A stretch of 64,000 bases of DNA, taken from positions 1-64,000 of the IMG/VR virus record IMGVR_UViG_3300042371_000472. One strand, given 5' to 3'. The notes beneath the pieces were generated by a model, which made no database searches, was not told the DNA's origin, and saw only the letters and a list, made by a program, of their open reading frames with translations. Within the stretch, counting starts at the first letter, position 1. Each line of letters starts with the position of its first letter. The DNA comes from a virus. Of the stretch, positions 56,311-64,000 are shown one piece after another. The translations under genes and the position numbers were made by a program.

Positions 56311-57196
56311 TCTTGGGAATGTTCTCAAGACACTCGGCGTAGATATTCGCCGTGCCGAAGGTAGGGAAATCTCAGGGCGTTGCCCAGTCCATAAGCGCGT
56401 GACGGGTCGTGAAGACGGTTCCCCATCGTGGAGCATGAGCGCCGAGACTGGTTTGTGGATTTGTTTCTCGTGCGGTGCCCGTGGGACATTGAGCATGCTG
56501 GTCTCAGAATTAACTGGCGAACCAGACGCAATTATGGCTGTCCATCACTTTTTGATTGATCGCAACTTAGAAAGACTTACTTCTGAGGTAGAAGTAGTTA
56601 AAAAGAAACCCGAAGTTGATTGGATTTCATTTTCAAAGTTTGGTTCCGCACCGGATTCAGAACTTAGGAAACGAGCGATTGACCCTGATCAAGCCCGAAT
56701 GTATGGTATCCGTTGGGATACAGAACGAGCCGCTTGGGTTATTCCCATCGTCAATCAGTTCGGTGATCTCCAAGGATGGCAGACCAAGGCTCGTGATTGG
56801 GTACGCAACTTCCCAGTAGGTGTAAAGAAGTCTGAGAGCCTCTTTGGGATTGAACGCTTCAAGGGGGGCACAGCAATCTTGGTGGAATCCCCACTAGATG
56901 TTGTGCGCTTTGCCAGTGTCTTTGACAAGCCACAGGCATTAGCCACTTTCGGAGCGGCTGTTAGCACCAAACAAATCGCACTACTAGCCTCAGTTGCTGA
57001 CAAAGTCATCATTGCAATGGATAATGACGACGCTGGAAAACAATCTTCTAAAAAGTTCTTTAAATCACTGCCTTACTTCCGCAAAGGTGTATGGTGGTGG
57101 GATTATTCAGGTACTACTGCCAAAGACATTGGCGACATGACCAACGACGAAATAGAACTTGGACTACTAAATTCTTCACAGATGCCGAATTGGTAA
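56279..57196 (+). CDS. DNA primase (CHC2 + Toprim)
   Basis: This 305-residue primase makes RNA primers. A zinc-binding CHC2 domain has C35, H38 (CPVH) and C62, C65 (CFSC). A Toprim domain has E203 (LVESPLD) and DNDDAG at 248-253. The C-terminal part is short and lacks a helicase domain, which the adjacent DnaB-like gene supplies. It overlaps the helicase gene. Confidence 0.88.
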   Translation: MATVSETHLTDLGNVLKTLGVDIRRAEGREISGRCPVHKRVTGREDGSPSWSMSAETGLWICFSCGARGTLSMLVSELTGEPDAIMAVHHFLIDRNLERLTSEVEVVKKKPEVDWISFSKFGSAPDSELRKRAIDPDQARMYGIRWDTERAAWVIPIVNQFGDLQGWQTKARDWVRNFPVGVKKSESLFGIERFKGGTAILVESPLDVVRFASVFDKPQALATFGAAVSTKQIALLASVADKVIIAMDNDDAGKQSSKKFFKSLPYFRKGVWWWDYSGTTAKDIGDMTNDEIELGLLNSSQMPNW

Positions 57197-57206
57197 TCTG
57201 TGCTGT

Positions 57207-57212
57207 TATATT
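57207..57212 (+). promoter_or_regulatory. Possible -10 box for the 57237 gene
   Basis: TATATT in CTGTTATATTGACA lies in the 40-base gap after the primase gene, 24 bases before an ATG with AAGGAGG. TTGACA downstream of it is a coincidental -35-like string. Confidence 0.35.
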
Positions 57213-57236
57213 GACAAACCAACCAAGGAGGACCAA

Positions 57237-57671
57237 ATGCCCAAAATTATTAGACAAGAACCAGCACCGTCTGAGGACAACTACATCCACAGGCTTACCG
57301 AGGAATACCTCAAGGCAAAGACCTTCAGTGATTTAGCCACTGCCCGTACCGAAGAATTCAAAAAAGAGTTGTCAGCGTTAGTTGATGCCGAAGGTTATGC
57401 CGACCACAAGGGAAGCAAGTGGATTGAGACCAAGGGCGGTATCCAGTTAAAGCGTGAGCGCCGTGTCTCAGTTTCGCTCAATCATGAGTCTGCTCGTGCA
57501 TGGGCTGAGAAGAATGACCTATGGGATCAGATATCTGTTACCGTACAGATGCTTGACGAAGACGCCCTCGCCACAGTGGCTTGGGAACACCCACAACTGC
57601 AATCAGAAATCCAGGAACTGTACTCCGAAAAGGAATCGTGGGCTTTTAAGGTTATTGAACCTAAAAAGTAA
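57237..57671 (+). CDS. Unknown early protein
   Basis: This 144-residue hydrophilic protein has a helical first half (LTEEYLKAKTFSDLATARTEEFKKELSAL, about 20-48) and a basic beta segment (KGSKWIETKGGIQLKRERRVSVSLN, about 58-82). The pattern recalls small phage proteins found next to replication genes, but I cannot name the family. AAGGAGG precedes the ATG. Confidence 0.65.
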   Translation: MPKIIRQEPAPSEDNYIHRLTEEYLKAKTFSDLATARTEEFKKELSALVDAEGYADHKGSKWIETKGGIQLKRERRVSVSLNHESARAWAEKNDLWDQISVTVQMLDEDALATVAWEHPQLQSEIQELYSEKESWAFKVIEPKK

Positions 57672-57704
57672 TACATGATAACCTTAAACCAAAGGGAGGC
57701 AGTC

Positions 57705-57887
57705 ATGTCTAAGTCAATAACCGATCAAGTACCTCCCGGGAGATGGGAATGTCCGAAATGTGGCTCTCTACTGGAGACAATGATCCCAACGAACGGACCC
57801 CCTCTGTGTTCCCGACACACTGGTGGCGCCGTTCCGTTCGTAGCGACAACGAAGAAACCTGCGAAGGAGACTCCGAGTTCATCCTGA
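57705..57887 (+). CDS. Small zinc-ribbon protein
   Basis: This 60-residue protein has WECPKCGSLLETM (about 14-26, CxxC) and PPLCSRHTGG (about 33-42, CxxH), a zinc-ribbon pattern with a basic, Thr/Ser/Pro-rich tail. The start is ATG 57705 with AAAGGGAGG 6-8 bases ahead; an earlier ATG at 57675 lacks one. It is followed 2 bases later by another small gene. Confidence 0.65.
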   Translation: MSKSITDQVPPGRWECPKCGSLLETMIPTNGPPLCSRHTGGAVPFVATTKKPAKETPSSS

Positions 57888-57889
57888 CC

Positions 57890-58054
57890 ATGGATGCTGT
57901 CGTCAGCCTATTACGCGTCATCTCTGTATGCCCAACCGAAGACTTAGCAAATGCACTATGCGACCCTGATACTGGTGTCTCACTAGATGAGCAGGAACGA
58001 TTAGTCATATGGTGCGATAACTTGGCAGATAATATTTCTAATTACGAGGACTAA
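57890..58054 (+). CDS. Small acidic protein
   Basis: This 54-residue protein is acidic, mostly helical and has three cysteines (MDAVVSLLRVISVCPTEDLANALCD, LVIWCDNLADNI). The start is the ATG 2 bases after the previous stop. A longer reading from 57743 would overlap the zinc-ribbon gene in another frame and is rejected. No family is recognised. Confidence 0.5.
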   Translation: MDAVVSLLRVISVCPTEDLANALCDPDTGVSLDEQERLVIWCDNLADNISNYED

Positions 58055-58055
58055 A

Positions 58056-58484
58056 ATGGGGATTGACCCAATTGATTTGATGGGTGACCTGCCTAATTGG
58101 CCTGGTTCTCGTCCACCTAAAAATAGAGGAAAAAGTAAACCAATGGTCGTTGATACGGTCAATGGTGCAAAATCTAAGTATTACCGAATTAACGGTGAAG
58201 ATATAGAAATGTTTACAATTGGCGAAGCCGCGAGAGCATTAAACCGAACGGCAAGTACACTACGAATGTGGGAGCATCAAGGGTGGATACCAAAAACGAA
58301 CTACAGGACATCAGCGCCGAGGAAGCCTCAATTACCAAACAAAGTTCCGAAGGGTCGTCGCCTGTACACCCGCAAACAGGTAGAATTCCTGAAAGACTGT
58401 ATAAAGCGCTTCAACTTGGACGACAAAAACTCCAAGCAATGGAACGACTTTAGACATTACGCAATCACACACTGGCCCAAGTGA
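58056..58484 (+). CDS. MerR-like HTH DNA-binding protein
   Basis: This 142-residue protein has a MerR-type winged HTH: MFTIGEAARALNRTASTLRMWEHQGWIPKTNYRT (about 52-85). It is followed by RRLYTRKQVEFLKDCIKRF (about 101-119). The first 45 residues are Pro/Gly-rich. A repressor or replication-control role is plausible. It starts 1 base after the previous stop. Confidence 0.75.
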   Translation: MGIDPIDLMGDLPNWPGSRPPKNRGKSKPMVVDTVNGAKSKYYRINGEDIEMFTIGEAARALNRTASTLRMWEHQGWIPKTNYRTSAPRKPQLPNKVPKGRRLYTRKQVEFLKDCIKRFNLDDKNSKQWNDFRHYAITHWPK

Positions 58485-58588
58485 CTTGGGAAATTATTAA
58501 GAAAAACGCGCCGAACAGCAAATCGCAAGATATGCTCGGTCACCAAGAACTTATCGGTCGCCAAAAGCGCCTGACAAGTAACCAATAA
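58481..58588 (+). CDS. Small protein, unknown
   Basis: This 35-residue reading frame starts at GTG in a GTGA overlap with the MerR-like gene, as happens at other junctions in this genome. It encodes MTWEIIKKNAPNSKSQDM, then a basic tail. It might be real or a chance frame; a gap of 32 bases then precedes the SSB gene with a weak GAGAAAGAAAAA ribosome site. Confidence 0.35.
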   Translation: MTWEIIKKNAPNSKSQDMLGHQELIGRQKRLTSNQ

Positions 58589-58620
58589 ACACAAACACAA
58601 ACACACGAGAAAGAAAAATC

Positions 58621-59346
58621 ATGCCTAAGTACGATGATGACGACTTTGAGAAAGATGAAGTCGCTTACGAAGCCCCACGAAAGTCACGAGCCATTGAGGA
58701 CGATGACGACGACGATGACACCCCCGTGCGTAAATCAGCCAAGGTTGAAGACGCACCCCGCAAGTTAATCCGCGGTGGTTGGGAAGGCGTTAGCCAGTTG
58801 AAGTCCGCAGTCAGTGACTCTTCATATGCACAGCGCCTCAAGGTTACTGAGGAACCTGTAATTATCAAGTTCCTTGAATCTGCCCCCTATGCGGCTTATC
58901 GCCAGCATTGGATGGAGCGCACTGGTCAAAAGTCATTCACATGCATCGCAAATATTGATGAGCGTGGATGCCCACTATGCGAATCAGGTAACAAGCCCAG
59001 CAACAAGTTTGCTTTCAATGTGGCTCTCCTAATTCCAAACGAAGAACCTGTGCTCCGTTCATACGAAGTTGGCACCCGAGTTATTGACCAGTTGAAGAAC
59101 TTCAATGACGATCCACGCCAAGGACCACTCCCCAAGCACTATTGGGCTGTTTCACGCTCAGGCAAGGGTGCGACCACCGCTACCAACCATCAGTTGGTAA
59201 AGGCTCGTGACCTTGAAGAGGAATGGGGAGTCCAAGACTTGAGCGATGCCGAACTGACTAAGTTCCTTCGCCTTGCCTATACGGATGAGATTGTCCCGAT
59301 CCCTAACCGCAAGGACTTGCTCGCTGTCTCAGCGGAATATTCATGA
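58621..59346 (+). CDS. gp32-like single-stranded DNA-binding protein
   Basis: This 241-residue protein is like T4 gp32-type SSBs. An acidic N-terminal run (DDDDDDD at about 28-34) precedes an OB-fold-like body with a zinc site: FTCIANIDERGCPLCESGNKPSNKFAFNVAL (about 102-132; C-x-n-C-x-x-C). It covers single-stranded DNA and interacts with the replisome. The unusual acidic stretch is at the N-terminus; in T4 it is C-terminal. It overlaps the polymerase ATG. Confidence 0.8.
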   Translation: MPKYDDDDFEKDEVAYEAPRKSRAIEDDDDDDDTPVRKSAKVEDAPRKLIRGGWEGVSQLKSAVSDSSYAQRLKVTEEPVIIKFLESAPYAAYRQHWMERTGQKSFTCIANIDERGCPLCESGNKPSNKFAFNVALLIPNEEPVLRSYEVGTRVIDQLKNFNDDPRQGPLPKHYWAVSRSGKGATTATNHQLVKARDLEEEWGVQDLSDAELTKFLRLAYTDEIVPIPNRKDLLAVSAEYS

Positions 59347-61442
59347 ACATCAGTGTTCGTAGCGAGGGGAGGGGCGTAACAACCCCTCCCCTTGTTGTTT
59401 CTACGATTGAAGAAATACACGAGATAGTTAAAATCGTGCAAAGCGTGGGCGCATTCGCATTTGATGTGGAGACACGCGGTGTAGTTGAGCGTCATGCCGA
59501 CGCCATGAATGCGTTCAACACTGAACTCAAACAGCACCTAGCCGACATGGTGTCTACATCCCAATCAGTTAGGGATGCCACACGCGAACGACTTATGGAT
59601 AAGTGGAGAGGCATTATTGCCCTTGACCCCTTGCGTAACGAAGTCTTTTGGATTGGTATTGCCACCGATGGCTACTCATGGGCTATCCCAATGGGTCATC
59701 TATGTGGCGAAGTCATCACACCCGAAGAGGTTGGTGACGGTTCAACCGTCCCCCCAACGGGTTACCGCAAGTTAAAGAAAGATGGCACTGAGTCAGAAGC
59801 AAAGACTCGGTATCGCATTCCCGCCGTATTCAGCGAACCACCACAACAATTATCTCGCTCTGATGTATTTCAAGCATTAGAACCATTGTTTTCTGACCCA
59901 AATATCATAAAGGTGGGTCACAATGTCAAGTTTGACGCCAGATCAATTCGCAAATACCTAAATGTTGAGTTGCCTATGTCAGGATTTATGGACACGATGC
60001 TCATGCAACACATCGTGAATGAAAATCTCAGTGGCTACAGCCTGACAAATTTAATCTCCTATAACTATGGTGGGCATGACGCCTACTACAAAGAGGGCAA
60101 ACTCGGCAAGATCATCAATACTGTGGCGTTCTCGTCGGCTACCAAATATGTACACCTAGATGTCCGCTGGACATGGATGCTGTACAAACGACTGTGGAAT
60201 CAGATCAAGAATAAAGCAGGTCTAAGAAATGCTCTTGATCAGGACATGATCGTACTCCGTGTCATTATGGACATGGAAGACATTGGTATTCCTGTTAAGA
60301 AAAGCGCCATGGTTGTCCTTGGTCGTGAACTGGATGGGCGTATGCGTGATCTGTTAAATGAGATGTCACAGTTCACCCCCTTAGGGTTCAACCCCGATAG
60401 TAATAAGAGCAAGCAAGAGTTCTTATTTAAAAGTAAGGCAGAGGGCGGTCTTGGTTTAAAGTCCCACAAGAAAACCGCCAAGGGAGCCTCGTCTGTTGAC
60501 GAAGAAGCACTGCGGTTTGTTGAAAAAGCACATCCCTTGATTCCTATGCTTCTTGAATGGCAGGAAATCAAGAAGATGAAATCAACCTATGTTGAGAGTC
60601 TTCTTCTAAAGTTGGTCAACAACAGCCTGCACCCGTCATACCACTTGCACCGAACCGCTACTGGACGCCTCTCGTCAAGTAACCCCAATCTACAAAACAT
60701 CCCAAGAGACTCAAGTATCCGCAGTTTGTTTGTTGCACCAGCCGGTCATACATTGCTCGTGGCTGACTATGATCAGATTGAACTAAGGGTTATGTGTATG
60801 TTTTCTAAGGATAAGAATATGAGTAAGTTCTTCCTTGAAGAGCAGGACATTCACGCTGGCGCCGCCGCTCTTGTCCTAAACAAACCAGTAGCAGATGTAA
60901 CCTCCGAAGAACGACAATTGGGCAAGGGAGTTAACTTCTTGACGGCATATGGCGGTGGTGCACAGAAACTTGCTAGTACTACGGGTATTACTGAAAATAG
61001 AGCACGAGAAGTAATTAATAACTATTACAAACAATTTAGCGGAATATCTTTGTGGAAGAAAACTGAAATAGTAAAAGCACAAATGTGCGGGCATGTCAAC
61101 ACACTGTCAGGTCGTCGTCGTCGGCTACCTGAACTTCACAGCCGTGATGACGGTGCACGAGCACGGGCAGAGCGCCAAGCCATCAATGCCATTGTTCAGG
61201 GTTCCGCGGCTGACATCTGTAAGATTGCTATGATTGATGTCCACGAAGCATTGAAGCCTTTCAATGCCAAGATATTAGTACAGGTACACGACGAATTAGT
61301 GGTAGCAGTTCCAAATGAAAATGTAGAAGAAGCACAAAAAGTAATGGTTCAAGCCATGGGTCACGACCGAATTATCAATGGCATCCCATTGAAGGTATCC
61401 TGTCATTCAGCAAATACATGGTCGGAGGCTAAGGGAAAATGA
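59343..61442 (+). CDS. Family A DNA polymerase with 3'-5' exonuclease
   Basis: This 699-residue polymerase replicates phage DNA. The proofreading exonuclease has FDVETRG (D41, E43) and a later FDAR motif (GHNVKFDARSI, about 198-208). The polymerase part has motif A LVADYDQIELR (D475, about 471-481), motif B with RQLGKGVNFLTAYGG (about 525-540), and motif C QVHDELV (D650). There is no 5'-3' exonuclease domain, as usual for phage family A enzymes. Position after SSB, overlap ATGA. Length is usual. Confidence 0.93.
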   Translation: MNISVRSEGRGVTTPPLVVSTIEEIHEIVKIVQSVGAFAFDVETRGVVERHADAMNAFNTELKQHLADMVSTSQSVRDATRERLMDKWRGIIALDPLRNEVFWIGIATDGYSWAIPMGHLCGEVITPEEVGDGSTVPPTGYRKLKKDGTESEAKTRYRIPAVFSEPPQQLSRSDVFQALEPLFSDPNIIKVGHNVKFDARSIRKYLNVELPMSGFMDTMLMQHIVNENLSGYSLTNLISYNYGGHDAYYKEGKLGKIINTVAFSSATKYVHLDVRWTWMLYKRLWNQIKNKAGLRNALDQDMIVLRVIMDMEDIGIPVKKSAMVVLGRELDGRMRDLLNEMSQFTPLGFNPDSNKSKQEFLFKSKAEGGLGLKSHKKTAKGASSVDEEALRFVEKAHPLIPMLLEWQEIKKMKSTYVESLLLKLVNNSLHPSYHLHRTATGRLSSSNPNLQNIPRDSSIRSLFVAPAGHTLLVADYDQIELRVMCMFSKDKNMSKFFLEEQDIHAGAAALVLNKPVADVTSEERQLGKGVNFLTAYGGGAQKLASTTGITENRAREVINNYYKQFSGISLWKKTEIVKAQMCGHVNTLSGRRRRLPELHSRDDGARARAERQAINAIVQGSAADICKIAMIDVHEALKPFNAKILVQVHDELVVAVPNENVEEAQKVMVQAMGHDRIINGIPLKVSCHSANTWSEAKGK

Positions 61443-61924
61443 ACGAAGAGTATGAACCATTAAACCATAGGACATTTCTTCTCACCATGTCCCCACAGGA
61501 TGGTCAAGAGATTGCCGAGATGGCTGGTTTCTCGCTTCCCTCAGAAGAAGTCATGGAACAGGAAACTACAGATGTTATGGGTAAGTGGTTTACCCTAAAG
61601 GCTCTCGGGCTACTTGACGACATCCACAAATGCTCAGAATGGGTGTCCCATATCATCCAGTTGCAGAATGATCTTGACGAAAAAGAGGTTGATGTTTCTG
61701 TCGCCCTCTTTACTTCATTTGGTGTCTCACTTATAACCATGCTGTTAGATAACCAAGACATTAAAATCTGCGGTGAAATTCCATTGGTTATCCCACCCGA
61801 TGCACTCAGCCAGGTGATCTCAGTGATTAGTATGTTCACAATTGACCCTCCTGACTTTGACGACGAAGATGATGGATGGGACGCATATTTCAACGGAGAA
61901 CAGGAGGATGAAGACGATGAGTGA
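61439..61924 (+). CDS. Acidic protein, unknown
   Basis: This 161-residue acidic protein is mostly helical and ends in an Asp/Glu-rich tail (DDEDDGWDAYFNGEQEDEDDE). No family is recognised. The start overlaps the polymerase stop (ATGA), so it is co-translated. An acidic tail is common in proteins that bind SSB or DNA-mimic proteins; that remains a guess. Confidence 0.65.
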   Translation: MNEEYEPLNHRTFLLTMSPQDGQEIAEMAGFSLPSEEVMEQETTDVMGKWFTLKALGLLDDIHKCSEWVSHIIQLQNDLDEKEVDVSVALFTSFGVSLITMLLDNQDIKICGEIPLVIPPDALSQVISVISMFTIDPPDFDDEDDGWDAYFNGEQEDEDDE

Positions 61925-62288
61925 CTGGTGGTCAAGAAAAATAGGTAATCAACCCTCACCCCCTCCTCGGACGCCTCCATCAACTATGCCGTCTAGTCCG
62001 AGTAACATTAGGTTCCCTCAGGTACAACAGCCTGCACCTCAGGCTCAGGCTCAAGTCCAAGCATCTATTGACGCAAACGGGGAAATAAACATGGGTGAAG
62101 CGATTCGTTCATGGAAGGGCGGGGAAGCATCTCGCCGTGAAACACATGATTGTCCCGACTGTGGTAGTAACCTAGTATTCAGCCGATCAAAAGCAATGAT
62201 TAATGGACATGCCCCAGCACCACGCTGTTACTGCTGTGGTTGGAATGGTAAATACACACAAGCAGACCAATCTTCTTGGTCTATCTAG
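61917..62288 (+). CDS. Zinc-ribbon protein with disordered N-terminus
   Basis: This 123-residue protein starts at the ATG that overlaps the previous stop by 8 bases, with AGGAGG ahead. An earlier in-frame ATG at 61842 lies inside the acidic gene and is rejected. The first 50 residues are Pro/Ser/Gln-rich. The C-terminal 45 hold CPDCGSN and CYCCGWNG, a zinc ribbon. The role is unknown. Confidence 0.7.
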   Translation: MSDWWSRKIGNQPSPPPRTPPSTMPSSPSNIRFPQVQQPAPQAQAQVQASIDANGEINMGEAIRSWKGGEASRRETHDCPDCGSNLVFSRSKAMINGHAPAPRCYCCGWNGKYTQADQSSWSI

Positions 62289-62309
62289 CAATCACCAAAC
62301 GGAGAACTA

Positions 62310-63323
62310 ATGGACACCTTTGAGTCAATCAAAGACATCATCAATAAGAAACATGGTGCCAACACCATCATCAAGGGTTCAGAGATGCGTAAAGAACTTC
62401 CCCGTATCACTACGGGAGTCTTGGCATTTGACCTGATGCTCGGCGGTGGTTGGCCTGTCAACCAGTGGTCTGAGATCATTGGAGACGAATCATCAGGTAA
62501 GACTGCCCTTGTTCTAAAGACAATCGCGGCTAACCAAGCCTTAGACCCCGACTGGGTCGTCCTATGGATCGCTGCTGAGGAGTTTGTTCCTGAGTATGCC
62601 CAAGCCATTGGTATTGACTTAGAGCGCATTTGGATTGTTGAAACCAACATCATGGAACAGGCGTACGACCTGATCACCAAGGCTCTAGATAACCGAGCCG
62701 TGGATTGCATCGTGGTTGACTCATTCCCAGCACTCATTCCTAACGATGAGAATGAAAAGATGATGGAAGAGTTCACCGTAGGTCTCGGTGCCCGACTCAC
62801 CAGCAAGTTTATGAAGAAGAGCGCCAAGGCTCAGAAGCGTTCAATGGTTAATGCCGACCGTGGTTGCACAGGTTTAATGATTAACCAGTGGCGCGAAAAG
62901 ATTGGTGTTATGTATGGTGACCCACGAACTACCCCTGGGGGTAAGGCTAAGAACTATCATTACTTCACTCGCGTAGAAGTTAAACGCGATGAGTGGATCA
63001 AGGAAAAAGACGAAGCCTTCGGTCAGGTCATCAAAGCGCGTACTTTAAAGAATAAGACTTACCGCCCACAACAGACAGCACAGGTTGATTTTTACTTTGC
63101 GGATGGTAGCGCCAGTGGTTTTAAACTCGGTGAGTTTGACACCATTAAAGATATCGTTAATATTGCTATTGCTATTAACGCCATCACACGCGCTGGTGCG
63201 TTCTACTCATTCAACGGTCAGAAATGGCAGGGTAAGGACGCTGTCCTTGCATCAGTCCGTGAAGACCTCGGTCTTAGGGATGCCCTCACTGAAGTCGCAC
63301 GAAACCATTTCGCTGTCAAATGA
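62310..63323 (+). CDS. recA: RecA-like recombinase
   Basis: This 337-residue protein carries the RecA core: Walker A GDESSGKT (58-65), a Walker B strand VDCIVVDSFPAL (about 130-141), and a catalytic Glu in IAAEEF (about 89-94). The L2 region ends with MINQWREK (about 190-197). It pairs and exchanges DNA strands in repair or recombination-dependent replication. It resembles phage RecA/UvsX types. The stop overlaps the next ATG. Confidence 0.85.
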   Translation: MDTFESIKDIINKKHGANTIIKGSEMRKELPRITTGVLAFDLMLGGGWPVNQWSEIIGDESSGKTALVLKTIAANQALDPDWVVLWIAAEEFVPEYAQAIGIDLERIWIVETNIMEQAYDLITKALDNRAVDCIVVDSFPALIPNDENEKMMEEFTVGLGARLTSKFMKKSAKAQKRSMVNADRGCTGLMINQWREKIGVMYGDPRTTPGGKAKNYHYFTRVEVKRDEWIKEKDEAFGQVIKARTLKNKTYRPQQTAQVDFYFADGSASGFKLGEFDTIKDIVNIAIAINAITRAGAFYSFNGQKWQGKDAVLASVREDLGLRDALTEVARNHFAVK

Positions 63324-63652
63324 TCATTGGCTCAGACGGTAGCGAAAAGCGATACATTCAGAAGAAATCGCGCAAGCAAGAAGACCGAACAGCGTCTGCC
63401 TATAAGGGGAGCCGTAACGCTGGGTCAGGATCGGGTTGGTTGCGTAAGAATGATGTCAGATCAGAACATTTTCTTATTGAGAATAAGTTTACAGATAACC
63501 TTAAGTCTTACTCAATCAAGTTTACGGACCTCCGTGATCTAGAAACTGTGGCTATCAAAGAAGACCGAACACCAGTATTACAATTTGACTTAGGTGGCAA
63601 GAGGTATGTCATCCTGCGCGAAGACGACTTTTTGGAGATGATCAGTGAGTAG
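63320..63652 (+). CDS. PD-(D/E)xK resolvase-like nuclease
   Basis: This 110-residue protein has the small-resolvase pattern: AYKGSRNAGSGSGWLRKNDVRSEHFLIENKFT (about 27-58), with DV and ENK giving D..ExK, then SYSIKFTDL. GSGSGWLRKxDV is typical of phage Holliday-junction resolvase-like enzymes. It lies between RecA and a Cas4-like nuclease in a recombination module. Specificity is inferred. Confidence 0.65.
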   Translation: MIIGSDGSEKRYIQKKSRKQEDRTASAYKGSRNAGSGSGWLRKNDVRSEHFLIENKFTDNLKSYSIKFTDLRDLETVAIKEDRTPVLQFDLGGKRYVILREDDFLEMISE

Positions 63653-64000
63653 CAGTAAATGGTTATTAGACCAGTTCAAAGAAAATGCCAAATCAACTGG
63701 ACGGATCGTACCAATTGTCCGAGTCCAGGCGTCATTAGAGAATGCCAATGGTCAGGCTAAGCGCGATACCTTAGGCTTACACCCCAGCGAAATCTGCAAG
63801 AAGGATTGGTGTCCGCGCTCGTCATGGTATGCAATTAAGGGTTTCCCTAAACCAGCCGAGACACTCACCTTTGGTCGCCTTAACATCTTTGCTGAAGGTA
63901 ACGCCATCCACCATAAGTGGCAACAGTGGTTACGAAACGCTGGAGTTCTACGGGGACTATTCAAGTGCAATGCCTGTGGGACTGTCTCAGAAGAAGACTT
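63645..64000 (+). CDS. Cas4/RecB-like nuclease, partial (runs off the right edge)
   Basis: The frame begins at GTG 63645, overlapping the previous stop, and is open to the window end (118 codons). It reads LGLHPSEICKKDWCPRSSWYAIKG (about 45-68) and FGRLNIFAEGNAIHHKWQQWL (about 76-96), then CNACG. Cys residues followed by 'G-x-x-[IL]-H-x-x-W-Q-x-W' match the start of the Cas4/RecB-family PD-(D/E)xK exonucleases in phages. The catalytic part lies beyond the window. Confidence 0.75.
   Translation, partial: MSSSKWLLDQFKENAKSTGRIVPIVRVQASLENANGQAKRDTLGLHPSEICKKDWCPRSSWYAIKGFPKPAETLTFGRLNIFAEGNAIHHKWQQWLRNAGVLRGLFKCNACGTVSEED

Noticed and set aside
62285-62827. 180-residue minus-strand frame opposite recA
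   Set aside because: The plus strand has an unambiguous RecA core; the antisense frame is a codon-bias shadow.
1-64000. tRNA genes, integrase or lysogeny repressor
   Set aside because: No cloverleaf with CCA-like end, tyrosine/serine recombinase motif or CI-like repressor was recognised by eye; absence is not proven.

Overview
The window is part of the genome of a tailed phage with a contractile tail (myovirus type). It holds a large terminase, portal, scaffold, N4-gp56-type capsid protein, tail sheath, gp19-type tube, tape measure, and a gp25/baseplate-J baseplate. It also holds a replication module with an HTH initiator, DnaC-like loader, DnaB-like helicase, primase, gp32-like SSB, family A polymerase and RecA. 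No integrase, repressor, tRNA or CRISPR array was recognised. The host is probably an actinobacterium, perhaps an aquatic one. This is inferred from the many genes whose start codon sits 7-8 bases after a TANNNT -10 box (leaderless start, common in Actinobacteria), from the mid-range base composition, and from the style of the structural and secreted proteins. No host gene proves it.

Layout. 1-937: gene-free, with a terminator-like hairpin, a G-tract array and several palindromes. 0.94-9.9 kb: an accessory cassette of small, mostly unrecognised proteins. It has ParB-like and ADP-ribosyltransferase-like folds, a four-member paralogous family with QLxLF-like tails, two tandem duplicated pairs, a glycosyltransferase-like gene and an opposing methyltransferase. 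9.9-12 kb: small membrane proteins and a secreted Thr-rich protein. 12-20 kb: a string of tail-fibre and adhesin genes linked by stop/start overlaps. 20-22 kb: VanY-type endolysin and small genes. 22-28.6 kb: terminase large subunit, unknown virion-associated genes, a small HTH protein and a metallophosphoesterase. 28.6-36.7 kb: portal, scaffold, capsid, a collar fibre and neck genes. 36.7-50.4 kb: sheath, tube, tail assembly chaperone with a probable programmed frameshift, tape measure with two lytic domains, and baseplate. 50.4-51.2 kb: an SAP-like protein, closed by a terminator. 51.3-52.6 kb: a minus-strand operon of Dps and four small basic proteins. 52.8-64 kb: the replication and recombination module, running off the right edge inside a Cas4/RecB-like nuclease.

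How it fits together. Replication probably starts at iteron-like repeats inside the initiator gene, and the adjacent loader, helicase, primase, SSB and polymerase make a nearly self-sufficient replisome. RecA, a resolvase-like PD-(D/E)xK protein and the Cas4-like nuclease supply recombination. The plus-strand late genes build the virion, and the endolysin with several holin-like membrane proteins would lyse the host. The best candidate for something undescribed is the 0.9-9.9 kb cassette: repeated leaderless promoters drive ParB-like, ART-like and QLxLF-tailed proteins of unknown role. Other notable items are a shared bidirectional leaderless promoter, a tail chaperone frameshift that lacks its own start codon, and a structured 209-bp intergenic region ahead of the initiator. 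All family assignments come from reading motifs by eye; no database search was run.
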